Assembly (NCBI GenBank): GCA_028583405.1 | Contig: CM053261.1 | Coordinates: 17,839,825 to 17,903,824, forward strand | Direction: 5' to 3' | Length of the DNA: 64,000 bases | Source of the DNA: Pogonophryne albipinna | Lineage: Eukaryota; Chordata; Actinopteri; Perciformes; Artedidraconidae | Part shown: one piece after another, positions 50,658-63,597 of the stretch | How the letters are laid out: each line of letters begins with the position of its first letter | Position numbering within the stretch: the first letter of the stretch is position 1 | Notes under the pieces: generated by a model | What the model saw: only the letters and a program-made list of their open reading frames with translations | Told to the model about the DNA's origin: nothing | Databases searched by the model: none | Program-made: the position numbers and the translations under genes

Positions 50658-50715
<58 letters not shown>
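49201..50715. other. Spacer with (AT)n tract
   Basis: No gene recognised. It ends in an (AT)n tract at 50658-50711, directly at the border of duplicated block B. Confidence 0.5.
50658..50711. repeat. (AT)n microsatellite at duplication border
   Basis: About 27 AT units immediately left of block B. Confidence 0.93.
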
Positions 50716-51043
50716 AACTGTATTTATCACAAACACTTTCATATGGTAATTTAATCACATTACACCGTTCCATATTATCAGTTTCTGCCCAACAGTGGAA
50801 GTTATATTATAGCAGACCACGAATAAAAACAATGGATGACTCTGTTAGTTGTTTCTTGTTTGTTACTGTTATCTGCTGAGGTCGTGCTTCTTTGCTTCTT
50901 GAACAAATCTAAAATTATTTTCCAGCTCCTTATTTCAGACAGGCAAATAGACGGTATGGTAGAGTCAAGTCAAGTTATTTGTATTCATATAGCCCTATAT
51001 CACAGAAAGGACTTTTTGAAAGACTCGTTACTCCTAATGTTTG
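50716..51043. repeat. Segmental duplication, copy B, left piece
   Basis: Matches 43128-43410 of copy A, up to the point where the foldback element begins. A 20-bp difference lies near 50750-50775. Confidence 0.9.
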
Positions 51044-51165
51044 CAACCCGGTATCACGGCGAGACGTGAACATGTGACGCTTTACCATGCTTGGAGACGT
51101 GAAGATGTCACGGTTTCGTCTTTTCAAAACGTGACAGCTACACGGTATTGTTAACCCATGTTAAC

Positions 51166-52269
51166 CATGGATGTATAATAAGAACTGGATACAGCGTGGG
51201 AGGCGGGGCCTCATTCATTCCTATGAGAGTTGCTCATTAGCGCATGATGATAAATTGGCCCAACTTTTGAGAGAGTGAAACGTCACAGATTACCCGGCAT
51301 GCCTGAGAAGTACCCGTATGTGCGCTCATAGCGCATGCGCAACTTTAACCAAAATGCTCGTTCACATCAAGCACGTCAATTTGCGTACACGTAACAGCAC
51401 CGCACGTTCATGACAGCATGGATGGATTTGATATTAACGAGGCGGCAGTTAGCAGCTAGCGGCTAGCTAGTAATTATGCTAATGTACACATCAATCGTTA
51501 TGTACTTATATTACGCTGTAACAGGATCTAGTGATATCCAAGCAACAGAGCTTCATTTAGCATGAAAGAATGATTGCACTGTATATATATATATATATAT
51601 ATATACTTATAATAATAAGTAATATTAACTTTATTTAATACAACATTTACGGTACAAGATTTAATCATACAGCCCATGTAGTATGATAATGAATTACAGC
51701 AAACATGTGCAATATATCCATTATTACAGCTCCGTGGGATGGCAGTAAGACGATATGGGTCCGTTCTTATTGTGCATCCATGGGTAAAGATAAACGCAAC
51801 TCACATTGGTTTCTCAAACAGCATCTCTGTAAACTACGTGTATTCACTGAATTTCACTCTCTGCCTTTAACGGCTCGTTGTAGCTCCAATAGCTCCAGCC
51901 CCCACCCTCCCTGTGAGCACAGTGTGCTCTGATTGGTCGGGACACTTAACATGAACGTGCCGGGTGGCGCGGTCCCGTGGGTTAGATGCGCGTTCATAAT
52001 GCAGAGGGAAATAACTCTCAGAATAACATTATTAGCACATTATTACAACTTGAGGAACGAATGTTTTTAATAAGGGCTATACAAGTGTTCATACTGGGTA
52101 GTTTATTTAGTTTAAAAAAAATTATCCAACGATTTACAGACCATTCTTTCCCCATGTAAGTCAATGGGAAAAAGTGTTTCCGGGCCTGGCAACCAAACGG
52201 AAGTGTAGTACCGCCGTTTGGCCAGCACGAATATTTTTATGTGAGTCCGGCGCACTTCCTGGGGGCTTG
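51166..52269. mobile_element. Nested 1104-bp insertion in the foldback's left arm
   Basis: An exact 8-bp duplication, ATGTTAAC, flanks it (51158-51165 and 52270-52277). The right foldback arm shows the uninterrupted sequence (near 55365). The insert starts catggatgta and ends gggggcttg, with no clear long inverted termini and no protein-coding frame. It contains several CpG-rich, promoter-like strings. It resembles a non-autonomous DNA transposon; the family was not identified. Confidence 0.8.
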
Positions 52270-53354
52270 ATGTTAACCAGTGGAGAAATAACCGGAAATA
52301 CCAAGCAAATGCTACCCCGACGTAATGATTTATTTTTTAATAGCCACACTCGATTACGCCGATGTTCTTGTTGTCTCAGCTGGTCGACATCTCTTTTAGC
52401 AGAAACAAAGTCTACATTAATGTATTAAATCGATGTTAATCCGTGCGTGTGAATGTGGAATGAACGGACGTGACGTTGTGCGATTGAGTTGCCAAGCAAC
52501 AGCTTCGGTTCATGTTAATTTACAAACTATTCAACTACAACCGTAGTTATATTTAAAAACATGTTAGAAGGCCTCACGAAATACTTTAATGAAAATTAAA
52601 ATGTAAATGTGAAGGAATGTGTGTATAACAAAATACATCGGTCATAAACGAAACCGGAAACAGACATAGGCAAGATCCTCAGCTCGATGATTGGATGGTT
52701 ATCCGCAATGCATGCTGGGATTTGGTGTTTATGTGATGTGAAATCTGAAAACGTTTTTTAAAAATACAATAATACTTTATTCCGAGTGTGCTTGCTTTTA
52801 TCTTTGAAAGTCATCATATAACGGCATTGTAATACACGGTTCGGCTGCATTAAATATGACATATCTGCCGTAGTTCTCTATTTATAGAGCCCTGCTGAGA
52901 AGACTTCTGGACAAATAGGAGAACTGCCGCCAAAACTGAAGATGTGACGTGGATTATAAATATATAAGCAATTAAACAGCATCTTACATTTATTTTCACA
53001 CAATACGTCTCCTTGCAGTATCAACACTAATTCGGCTGACTTTTTGATCCAATTGGTAGATAGGCTGTATTTACACCATAACGGTGCACAGCTGATAGAA
53101 AGGGACACCTGGTGGTTAAAGCACGTTATTGAATTGTATTATTTTATTATTAGATATTAATAGGAGGATGTGCAAAACAGACAAACTAATAAGGCTTAAT
53201 TTAAACATTAAAGAGTACTTTAGGTTAAGGTCTTCTTTTGAATAAGAAAAAAGCTTTAAGAAGAATATGGAGGGATGAAACCCTCTTGAAACCGCAGGTC
53301 CTTCCTTCCTGCAGTGGTCAGACTTTACAACCAGCACTGCCCCTAGTAGACCCT

Positions 53355-53621
<267 letters not shown>

Positions 53622-55926
53622 AGACTATAACACCCCTTGCTGCTAAATACAAACCAACTTTGTGCAATATGTGCTATATGTGCAATATATATATGCCATT
53701 AATAACTGTGTAATTTATACCTGGCCACTAAATCAATATATATGCCGTTTTGTTTTTTATCTGTATTTTTGAAAATTATGTAACTTTTTATCTTTTTTTT
53801 AGCATATTGTTTATTATATTATAACTTAGTACTTTTTTAGCATATTGTTTATTTTATTATAACTTAGTACTTTTTTAACGCATGTAAGATATGCAACACT
53901 AAGCTGTCTGTGGCTCTTTCCTGCTGTAACCCTGCACATTTCCCCTCTGTGGAACTAATAAAGGTATTCTGATTCTGATTCTTTAATGGTCACACATGCA
54001 GAGCACACAGCACACACAGTGACATTTGTATCTACAGATAAATATTAAGCCTGACAAAGTACTTAACGTCTAAAATATTGCTTTCCTGCAATGTTAACTA
54101 TGTTTAAGCACTTATTTGTTTATTATTTGTTTATTATTAAACTGATATTATACATATGTATTATACTCTTATAAGATGTATGTAGATAGTATAAGAAATG
54201 TGCAGAATGACAGTTTAATGGTGGAGTATACACACATATTGATAGATGTCTTGTAATGCACTGTTGAGGAACCTGCGACCCAAGTTTTTCATTCATTGCA
54301 TAACTACACAGTAGTTGTGTATAATATGATATGTCAATACCTTAGCTTAGAAAATCTTGAAATCTTGAAAGGGATGTGCAAACTAGACATTATATACAGT
54401 CTTTAATGAACTATTAGTAGAGAATAACGAGTAATGAATATACTTTATAGGGATCCTATTAATATCTAATAATAAAATTATAAAATTCAATAACGTTCTT
54501 CAACCACCAGGTGTCCCTTTCTATCAGCTCTGCACCGTTATGGTGTAAATACAGCCTATCTACCAATTGGATCAAAAAGTCAGCCGAATTAGTGTTGATA
54601 CTGCAAGGAGACGCATTGTGTGAAAAGAAATGTAAGATGTTGTTTAATTGCTTATATATTTATGATCCACGTCACATCTTCAGTTTTGGCGGCAGTTCTC
54701 CTGTTTGTCTAGAAGTCTTCTCAGCAGGGCTCTATAAATAGAGAACTACGGCAGATATGTCATATTTAATGCATCCGAACCGTGTATTACAATGCCGTTA
54801 TGTGATGACTTTCAAAGAGAAAAGCAAGCACACTCGGAATAAAGTACTATTGTATTTTTAAAAACGTTTTCAGATTTCACATCACATAAACACAAAATCC
54901 CAGCATGCATTGCGGCTAAACCATCCAATCATCGAGCTGAGGATCTTGTCTACGTCTGTTTCCGGTTTCGTTTATGACCGAAATATTTTGGTATACACAC
55001 ATTCCTTCACATTTACATTTTAATTTGCATTAAAGTATTTCGTGAGGCCTTCTATGTTAGAAGGCCTCACGAAATACTTTAAATTAAATATAATTACGGT
55101 TGTAGTTGAAGAGTTTGTAAATTAACATGACCCGAAGCTGTTGCTTGGCAACTCAATCGCACAACGTCACGTCCGTTCATTCCACATCCACACGCACGGA
55201 TTAACATCGATTTAATACATTAATGTAGCCTTTGTTTCTGCTAAAAGAGGTGTCGACCAGCTGAGACAACAAGAAAATCGGCGTAATCGAGTGTGGCTAT
55301 TAAAAAATAAATCATTACGTCGGGGTAGCATTTGCTTGGTATTTCCGGTTATTTCTCCACTGGTTAACATGGGTTAACAATACAGTGTAGCTGTCACGTT
55401 TTGAAAAGACGAAACCGTGACATCTTCACGTCTCCAAGCATGGTAAAGCGTCACATGTTCACGTCTCGCCGTGATACCGGGTTGAATGTTTGATGTTGTG
55501 TTCCAGTAATCAGATCAAGTAGTATATAACATGTTCTCATTCTGTATGTGTTTTATATATTCTGATATTTGAGCATTTTCACATAAATATGTTATGTTTA
55601 CATTATTTACTGTCAGTAGCAGCAGCTGTATACAGTTGTAAAGTTTCATGTTTTATGTTTTATTGCAGCTACAATTAAGAACACGTTGCTTCCTGCTTCC
55701 ACTCATCACACACACGATTGTGGAAAGTTTACCGTTACTCACTTTTTCACAGTTGACTTTTTTGACATTGATGTTTATTCATGTGTTTAAACATATGAAG
55801 CCCTACTTGTGAAGGACACATTTGTTGTTTGGTTTGTTTCATGAAGCAGGACCATTCTTGACCATTTTTTAAAAATGGTCTTTTGATAGGCTGCCACACT
55901 GGTTCTTTATAGCAATGCCAAATATG

Positions 55927-55932
55927 TTTATT
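55927..55932 (-). promoter_or_regulatory. Polyadenylation signal of Kunitz gene B
   Basis: AATAAA on the minus strand at the position conserved with copy A, about 275 bp past the shortened stop. Confidence 0.5.
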
Positions 55933-56206
55933 GATTCAGGTCGTTCCCTGATTAAATAGTATTTTGTAAAGCATTATAATGCTGTTACTGATCCAGGTTA
56001 AATAAATAAATATACTTAAAAAACAGCAAACAGCACAAGTAAAATGTTAAACTTTAATATCGTGATACAGACGATCACGACGATGTCTCAAAAAGCTGAG
56101 ACAGAACATTCACACAGTGTTTAACACTTGGCAGCTGTCGTCTAAATTGGTGTGTGTTTTCAAAGCAACATGGGACAATTATTCAGACCCATTTTTTGTG
56201 TCATCC

Positions 56207-57026
56207 TCATCTTCTGCAGTGTGACATACACTTTGCCTTATCTTCAAAGTTGTTCAGGTTGCCCCCACATCCTCCATAGATGAAGATCTCACAGGTCATT
56301 GAAGAGGGGTTGTAGAAGTACCTTTCCATGTATGCCTCACAAGGACCTGTTTCTGGTGCTTTTTTACAGACCTCTGCAGGGAGAGAGAGAACAGGAAGGG
56401 GAAGACAACATTAGTTAGTACTTTAACATCAGATTCAGGATCTCTAATCTACCATACAGCACTCAGTTAGCCTCACTGCACATCAAGTGTACCGAGGTAA
56501 GTAAACTAATCTATTACCTATTGCATTGAACAAGGTTATATTGGGCATACTTGAAACAGGATCGAAGTCTTCAACGTGTGGAGGATCCACAGTCGGATTC
56601 ACAGGTTTCTCCACCTGTTTCCGAGCCAAAGACAGTCAGACAAGACATTTGAAAACTTTTATACAAATATTCCACTAAACATTCAATTCAACATAATTTA
56701 TTTTATTTATTTATAGAAGGACCATGCATACAAAAACATTAATCTCAGCAAAGAGAAGAGATGCAATATGCCAGATTATAGCTAATTTCCATCTGTGGTC
56801 CTCACATGTTTCAAGATAAGGGCAAACACGTTCTAAATGTTTGCACAGCAGATCATTAATATAAAGAACCAACAGCCATACAATATTCCACAGAAATGTA
56901 CATGTAACCAACATAATGTTTCGTAAGAGGTCAGCCAGTCACCTCATCAACGTCTGCCTGGATGGTCCACGTGCACCCCAGCAGCAGCAGTAGCACAGAA
57001 AACACAATAGTTTTTTTCTCCATCAT
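56207..57026 (-). CDS. Secreted single-Kunitz protein, copy B (Glu P1, shortened C-terminus), 3 exons
   Basis: Minus-strand exons: 57026-56943, 56614-56518, 56373-56207 (348 nt, 115 residues), all in phase. The leader is nearly identical to copy A. The linker is three residues shorter with one sequon left (NIT). Kunitz cysteines are at 63, 72, 88, 96, 109, 113 with canonical spacing. P1 is Glu73 (GPC-E-AY), where A has Arg, so trypsin-type inhibition is not expected. An 8-bp deletion relative to A (GAGAGCTG, just after the fifth Cys codon and Met) shifts the frame. The new frame supplies Cys113 at the right distance and then stops (KCMSHCRR). The acidic tail of A is lost. The promoter box and splice sites are intact, so it may be an active, re-targeted inhibitor or an early pseudogene. 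Confidence 0.85.
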
Positions 57027-57065
57027 GTCTGTCTTTATGTCCAGCTGTCTCTTCTAGAATTGATG

Positions 57066-57076
57066 GAAATATAGCC
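57066..57076 (-). promoter_or_regulatory. TATA-like box of Kunitz gene B
   Basis: GGCTATATTTC on the minus strand, identical in sequence and spacing to that of copy A. Confidence 0.6.
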
Positions 57077-57126
57077 CCCTTCTTATTCTCCTTATTTCAG
57101 CCCAGGCAGTGCATTGACCAATGACT

Positions 57127-57290
57127 ACCCTGCTTAGACCAGCTTAAGATGGTTGCTGGTTTTAGCTGGTGTTAGGCTGGTTTAGTTGGTTTACCAGGCT
57201 GGACAAGCTTGCCAGGCTTGTCATGCTGGTTCAAGACCAGCCTGGCCAGCTAAACCAGCATAGAACCGCTCTGACAGCTCTGTCTACTGG
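57127..57290. repeat. 'CCAGCTAAACCAGC' type fish repeat, left copy
   Basis: Dense tandem and inverted variants of ctggtttagctgg / ccagctaaaccagc. A related copy lies at 62050-62310. This is a well-known fish interspersed repeat style; whether the two copies are the ends of one interrupted element cannot be decided here. Confidence 0.65.
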
Positions 57291-57319
57291 GAAAAGCACT
57301 AAAAGTCAACACTGCACAA

Positions 57320-57736
57320 TTTCACCCAGTCCGAGTCTTAAAACAAGAAAATGCAAATAGTGTAAATATGCCGGATTTTGGCTTGGAGCTCATTTCCATC
57401 CGCAGTCCCTCACATAAAGCATTTAAGAACATGACAATTATACACATAGCAAAGACAAATACATGATATGCAAAAAGTGCAAAAGAGCAAGAGCAGCACA
57501 CACAAGTATTTATGACATGGTAGTACAATATAGCAGCAACGACATATAAAGTGCAAGAGAAAATAAAAGAGATACATAAAGTGCAAGAGGAGAAACCCCA
57601 GTTTTAAAGTGCATTTAGTGGTGATTGCACGTCTGTTTGTTTCTCAACCATTCTTTTAGTTGACTTTTAAAACTATTGAGAGTGGGACAATCCCGTATCT
57701 CAGTTGGGAGGCTATTCCACAATGAGCGGCCTTTAA
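57320..57736 (-). pseudogene. LINE fragment, 3' part (RT C-terminus)
   Basis: On the minus strand the frame next to the TTAA site reads KGRSLWNSLPTEIRDC, then SFKSQLKEWL and a stop. This is the usual C-terminal motif of Jockey/I-type LINE polyproteins. It continues the fragment at 59781-60633 across the inserted TTAA element. The remainder to about 57320 looks like 3' UTR. Confidence 0.75.
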
Positions 57737-59776
57737 CCTCTTAAGCCCGAGGGTCCCCCCAGGGGACCCCTCCCACCGTTTTTTTATGAGACTATGTCTC
57801 AGGGCTTCTTAACATTTATGAAACTATTAATGTTCCATACCCTTTTAACGCTAAGAAACTCAGCTAACTGACAATGTGAACCATTTTTAGCTAAAAGAAA
57901 CACAAGAGTAATACCAAGCCTTTGAATTAGCATGGAGCGAAAAAATGCTAAGTAATGCTAACGGAATTTGCACAGCACTCACGGTAGAAATGCCCTTATT
58001 ACTGATCGTAACTGCACAAACAAGATATACGATTTATAGCCGAGACTCCACAGATTCCACACATGTAATATCATCACTGTAGGACCCCGAATTGCGGAGC
58101 TATCAGCCAGAAAAGAGAAAGTAAACAACATCCGGTTTCAAAAATATTACAATAATTTCGTTTTACCTTTTTTGATTTGTGATCAAAAGTTGTGTTCACC
58201 GGAATAAAAACGCCGCTCAAGGTTAATCCAATGTCTTTGTGTCACGTAGAAATTTTGACTGATAATCCTTCATCATATTTATGGCAATATACTGGGTATA
58301 AAGTTTCGCCGTCCAGGCGTGCACTTTCAGATATGCTTTGTCCGTTTCTCTATTACGTCCGCTATGGTAATGTTTACGTTGATTTGGGAACTGCCCATCG
58401 ATTCTATTGGTTCTGATGGTTAAGAAAAAGGTGTAAATCACACGAATCGACCAATGGGTTCCAGAGATATGGTCCTGCGTAAAGTATAAAGAATGCCAGC
58501 CAGTTTACGTACTTTACGCAGCTGACTTCATTTATTGTTTACTACCTAACAACAGGCATTACAACAGGACACAGAGCGCACGGAGGACAGAGCGGACAGC
58601 AGATAACGGAATTGCAGTTTTATTGCTTATAGATTATCAGAACATTTCAAAGGGGACACAGCCACATTGGATATTAACCTATGGATTAACTACATCATCG
58701 TTTTTATCGTTTTAATGCCATTGAAGACCAGTTTAGACCAGGCAAAGACGAAGGTAAGCCATTAGCCTAGCGCATGCTAGTACCTAACTCCACTTGTTTT
58801 GATGTACGTTTTTGTTGATAACGTCGCAAGTTTGTATCTTTCAGTGTTGAGGTGGGCACCGTTAGATTCTGTGTCTTTACGATCAAAAACGATGTGTTGG
58901 ATGTGCAGCTAGGATAAGTAATAAGGGAGCTAGGATAAGTAATAAGGGAGCTAGGAGTGATTTTCGGTGCAGTAATAGGTTAGCATTTTTCGCTCGGGGC
59001 TAATTCAGATGCTCACTGTTAGCATTGTGTTTTTTTTGAAAAAATAAACTAAAAAGATCAGTTAAATGAGTTTTTCCCCGTTATATGGATATAAAATATT
59101 CATAGTTTATTAAATAGTAAGGTTCCTTAGACGTTGTTTCCTGCAAATGACGCGATTTCGGTCCGTGGGGCCTATAAGTGCTATATAAATAAACTTGCCT
59201 TGCCTAAGAGGATAACAGAGTATGTTCTTATATTTTATTTTTATTTTTTATTTTTTTCACAACAGTTGTATTTGGATGGAATGAATACCTATAGTGAAAA
59301 TTCAAAGTAATAAAATGATTTTTACAGTGAAAAAGTTCAAATGGAACTGATGGTTCCCAAATTACCCAGAGGTGAGTCCGCCTGGACTTTATTTTTCTAA
59401 ACCTCTCTAAAAAGGTCAAATTTAACTTGTTTTGCATCAATATTGATACAGGGTACTTATTATATGTTATAGTTTGGATTCCTAAAGCTTTTAGTCTACT
59501 AACCCATCATTCAAGGGTGGTTTTTACTATAAGTAATGGGTATTTTTTAGGCGGACATTAGAATTTACATGTTTTTACTATGTTCCATCTGAATTTACTT
59601 TAAAATAAAAACATCTATATTGATTCTGACACTTCTACATCCAACTCACAGATGTAACCTTGCTTTGAGAGAAAAGATGATTAATTTACCCCTTTTAGAA
59701 GTGAAGATATAGTCTTTGTTGTGTTAGTGGCATTTTCGAGCCTGAAACCTGAAAAACAGGCTCAGGGCTTAAGAGG
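57737..59776. mobile_element. TTAA-target (piggyBac-like) non-autonomous element, 2.04 kb
   Basis: Termini are cctcttaagccc and its exact inverse gggcttaagagg. Both are flanked by TTAA (57733-57736 and 59777-59780). Removing the element joins two parts of one LINE, proving insertion. TTAA duplication with a CC-start terminus fits piggyBac; Kolobok elements also use TTAA. No transposase frame was seen. The interior includes a short tandem unit (gctaggataagtaataaggg, twice, 58911-58950). Confidence 0.85.
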
Positions 59777-59780
59777 TTAA

Positions 59781-60633
59781 TGGAGAGGACATTTTGTCCA
59801 AAAGTGGTCCGTCTACGGTGGACCTCACAGTCTCCTCTGGTTTCTTAGTGCAGCGTCCAGTGTGTTTTTTGTGGATTAATTCCCCTAAGGGAGGGGGGGG
59901 GGGGCAGTCCATGTAAACATTTATAAAAAAAAGCACATACTTTTAAAAGACTTACAATCGTCAAAACTCAAGAAATCGTGTTTTTCAAGAATGGTACAGT
60001 GGTGGTATGAATAAGGCTTTCTGTCAAACACCTTGATAGCTCTCTTGTACAGCTGTTCTATTGGTTTCAGGTTTGTGGCACAAGCAAACGACCAGTTTGT
60101 AAAACAGTATTCAATGTGGGATAGAATCATACAGTGGAGGTATGATTTTGCAGCATTGACAGTTAAGAAGGGTCTGATTTGTTGTTTGTAAAATGTTGCA
60201 AGTTACGTTTAACTGTAAGCAAATGTTGTTCAGCCAGTGTTGAACCTTGTCCAATGCATTAGAGAGACAAGATGAGATCATTTCAGTGTTTTTCCCGTGT
60301 ATAAAGATGACCGCATCATCGGCATACATTTGCACATTCAACTCAGGACATACATTAGGCAAGTCATTAATGTACAGTGAAAAAAGTAACGGTCCAAGAA
60401 TGGAACCTTGTGGATCCCCAACAGGGTTGACAAGGTAGGGCGATTTCGCACCGTTGACCAGAACACACTGTTTTCTGTTCGATAAGTAGGACTTTAGCCA
60501 ATGTATAGAAACTGCAGAAAAATTGAAATAGGTCAGCTTTGTAAGGACTAAGCACTTGGTGGTCAACTGTGTCAAATGCCTTCCTGAGATCAAGGAAGAC
60601 AGCACCGACATATGGGCTCGTAGCCCATTCTAA
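59781..60633 (-). pseudogene. LINE reverse-transcriptase fragment
   Basis: The frame 60611-60111 has GDPQGSILGPLLFSLYINDL and YADD (catalytic), then WLNNICLQLNV. The frame 60130-59921 continues with LSHIEYCFTNW and LYKRAIKVFDRKP. Frame breaks separate them, and the endonuclease part is missing (5' truncation near 60633). It is from the same clade as the fragment inside the hAT-like element at 35.6 kb. Confidence 0.88.
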
Positions 60634-62049
60634 GGGCTCTTCGAATGTTTATAATGTCTTTGTCTCTTAACATTCCTATAATATTTTGTTTTTTTATTGT
60701 TGGTATTGTTTTGCTCTTTATTGTTGTTGTGAGAATCACTTTGCAATTGTGTAAGTGCTATATAAATAGTTATACTAATATTAGTGTTGTTACTATCATT
60801 ACTATTATTAAAAATGTTTTCTTTGTTTTTTTCATTTATCGCTGCAGAAAGGATCATGCCAGCCCACAATCAAACACCTGATCAAGAAGTTGTGAATCTA
60901 CAGGCAGAAAAGATGAAAACACCTGTTTAAAGTTCCAGTTTCCTGTACATCGAACCATGCCTGTCTGGGACTCTGTTCCACATGTCTTCAGTCAGTTCTG
61001 GACCCCATGACTCGGGACACTAGTTCTACCAAAGCTCATTAGAGGTAAGAGTGGTAGGAGAGGAGTGGAGTTATCTTTTATTTATGCTGCAAGTCGACAA
61101 AGGTGATCAAATGATGATGCTAATAATGATCCGATTCATTTGATATTGATTGTCTGCCAATACCGAATCCTGATCCGATTCTTCTATTTCCCAGATGATA
61201 CAGCTGCACTGTGTACATTAGCTCTATTTGTTTTTGCCATTGTAATTCACCATAAGCAATTGTTGACTGTAACGTCTATGCCAACCAACTGTAATTTGTA
61301 ATGTATTTTACCATACTTTAACGGTCAAGTTCTGGCAACCACAGCAGCCCAAATGTTAACGTAAATGTCAAGTTTTCTTTATGCAGTGTACTTATATCTG
61401 TACATTTCTTTTCAGTTTGCTTCAAGAAGTGGCTTCAACAGACAGAAATGCAGGCCAGATTGGGAAAGGCTGGACGCTACACAACGGGAAAACATTATGG
61501 ACATGAACAAAGGAAAAACAAAAAACACTTTCTTTGTTGCATTTTTCTTATCATACGTGTTACTGTTTTTGTTACCATTTAAATATTGAATTATATTTTA
61601 TTATTTTTATTTAAATCAAATGCACCTGTTTTAGATCATATATTTATTTTTTGATGTATAGGTTGATTCGCAGGTTGGTTTGTTATTTGTATACTTATTG
61701 TATTGTTACTGTGTAACTAGCTATTTATTGCTATTTATTCAATTAAAAATACTGTTATGAACACTTTACAATGTCTTTATTTGGTAGATACCAGAATGAC
61801 ACAATCAATCTTTGTAATACATTTATGTTCTCTGGTTTGAACAATCAAATCAAGTTTTATTTATATAGCACATTATAAACGATTTTTGGTCGAGCCAAAG
61901 TGCTGTACATATAATAAAAATAGCCTACAGTAGAGACACTTTACAGCAAATACAACAGCACAGATTGTTCAGAATATCAGTATGAGAAAAACAAGACCCT
62001 CTGTCCTTAGATAATAAATCCTTGAATAATCATACCAGTATTTAAACAA
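60634..62049. other. AT-rich stretch, no gene recognised
   Basis: Short frames at 60841-60930 and 61365-61589 are preceded by acceptor-like tracts, but show no family motif or joinable partner. Repeated 'agtgctatataaatag' / 'tttatttatatagcac' strings (60749, 61856) are fish repeat fragments. Confidence 0.45.
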
Positions 62050-62315
62050 TGTATGCTGGTCACTTGGAATCCTGGAAAACTTCCAACATGGTATATTTGA
62101 TTATTAAACATAAGCTGGTGATAGATGGATGCTGGTGACCAGCCCAGCATACCAGCATACTATGCTGGTCTATGCTGTTTTTTTTTAGCTGGCCAGGATG
62201 GCTGGTTTAGCTGGTTTAGCTGGTGCCAGCTAAACCAGCCAGCTAAAGTGTCCAAAACCCCTCTAAACCAGCCAACCATTCCAGACTAATATCTACTGGC
62301 TGCTCAGGCTGGTCA
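62050..62315. repeat. 'CCAGCTAAACCAGC' type fish repeat, right copy
   Basis: Same motif family as 57127-57290, with a T-run loop near 62180 and inverted halves around it. Confidence 0.65.
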
Positions 62316-62321
62316 ATTCGT

Positions 62322-62549
62322 CTATGTGTGTTTTATATATTCTGATATTTGAGCATTTTCACGTAAATATGTTATGTTTACATTATTTACTGGCAGTAGC
62401 AGCAGCTGTATACAGTTGTAAAGTTTCATGTTTTATTGCAGCTACAATTAAGAACACGTTGCTTCCTGCCTTCCACTCATCACACACGATTGAGGAAAGT
62501 TTACCGTTACTCACTTTTTCGACATTGATGTTTATTCATGTGTTTAAAC
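62322..62549. repeat. Segmental duplication, copy C, left piece
   Basis: Matches 55543-55800 of copy B (3' flank of the Kunitz gene). It is closer to B than to A, for example acacgttgcttcctgc in B and C versus acaccttgcttcctgc in A. Confidence 0.9.
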
Positions 62550-63589
62550 TAGTGCTGTCAAAATTATCGCGTTAACGGCGGTAATTAATTTTTTGAATTA
62601 ATTGCGTTAAAATATTTAACGCATTTAACGCATGTGCAGAATGGCCCGCCCCATACGTGCCACCAGTGGCAGCGCCAGGGTATGGCTGGGGTAGGCTACA
62701 CCCATACCAAGAAATGGCTTAGCCCCACCATGAAAAATGATGTTAAAGTAAGCAAAATAAAGTCCGCCAACTCGTGCGGAGTAAATTGCACAGACAGTAA
62801 TTAGTAAGATTGATTTTCAGGAGCCACTTGTCAGGAAATACCGAAGACCAGAAACGGTTTTGAAAACTTTTGTCACGTAGTGATCGTCTTCTCAATAGAA
62901 CATCTTTGATAATGTAGGTGTTGTTGCAGGAAGTCCCGACGGAGAATACTTTTGCTGTAGTACAGGGGTGCACATAACTGGTACGCAGGTTATGTGCGTA
63001 ATCTGAAACTTGTGTCACAAAGCGCATTTGCGTACCGGCGTACTTGTGAAGCTTTTCCAGAAGGCGGTTAGATCACCGGACGACAGAGTCGGTCTCCGTG
63101 TGCACAGACAGGGCTGCTGTTAACGTCGGTCTGTACAACGGAATTGTGCCAAAACTACGCCAACCGGCTGCGGAGGGAGACTTCCCCCCCCTTCACTGGA
63201 GAACTGCGCTAAAACAGCTGATCACAACGTTCACACTCTGTGGTCACGGAGTACTCCACTAGCCCCCCCCCTCCCCTCTGTCGACTTTCCTGAAGTACTC
63301 CCCCGTTGATAGAAATCAACACGTAATGAATTAAGACCCCACGGTTTGATGATTGATAGGTGTGTGGGTTGTCTTTCATTTTGACACGCAGAAAAATGTT
63401 ATAATAAACATAGATACTGTATGTTAGATGGATATATCCGCCTTCTTTCATTTATCTTTCCATTCCCACAACAATATACATAAAGAAATGGCATATTTTG
63501 GACATAGTTCGAATGGTGATTAATCATGATTAATTAATTTTTAAGCTGTGATTAATCTGATTAAAATTTTTAATCGTTTGACAGCCCTA
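62550..63589. mobile_element. hAT-like element, 1.04 kb
   Basis: It begins tagtgctgtcaaaatta and ends gtttgacagccctag-type sequence (inverted termini TAGTGCTGTCAA / TTGACAGCCCTA). An exact 8-bp duplication GTTTAAAC flanks it (62542-62549 and 63590-63597). Copies A (43678 region) and B (55790 region) hold the empty site. AT-rich subterminal 'attaatt' repeats are present and there is no transposase frame. Confidence 0.92.
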
Positions 63590-63597
63590 GTTTAAAC

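Larger units (their letters stand above)
55493..57126. repeat. Segmental duplication, copy B, right piece
   Basis: Continues the match to copy A (43416-44903), including all Kunitz exons and the promoter. About 110 bp of extra sequence at 56699-56810 lies in intron 1 relative to A. Confidence 0.92.

Noticed and set aside
57169..57360. 63-codon frame in the ccagctaaaccagc repeat
   Set aside because: Translation of a tandem repeat.
58911..58950. Possible CRISPR-like direct repeat
   Set aside because: Only two adjacent copies of a 20-bp unit with no spacers, in a eukaryotic transposon.
61365..61589. 74-codon frame with a basic middle segment
   Set aside because: Acceptor-like tract upstream, but no second exon or motif; could be a repeat remnant.
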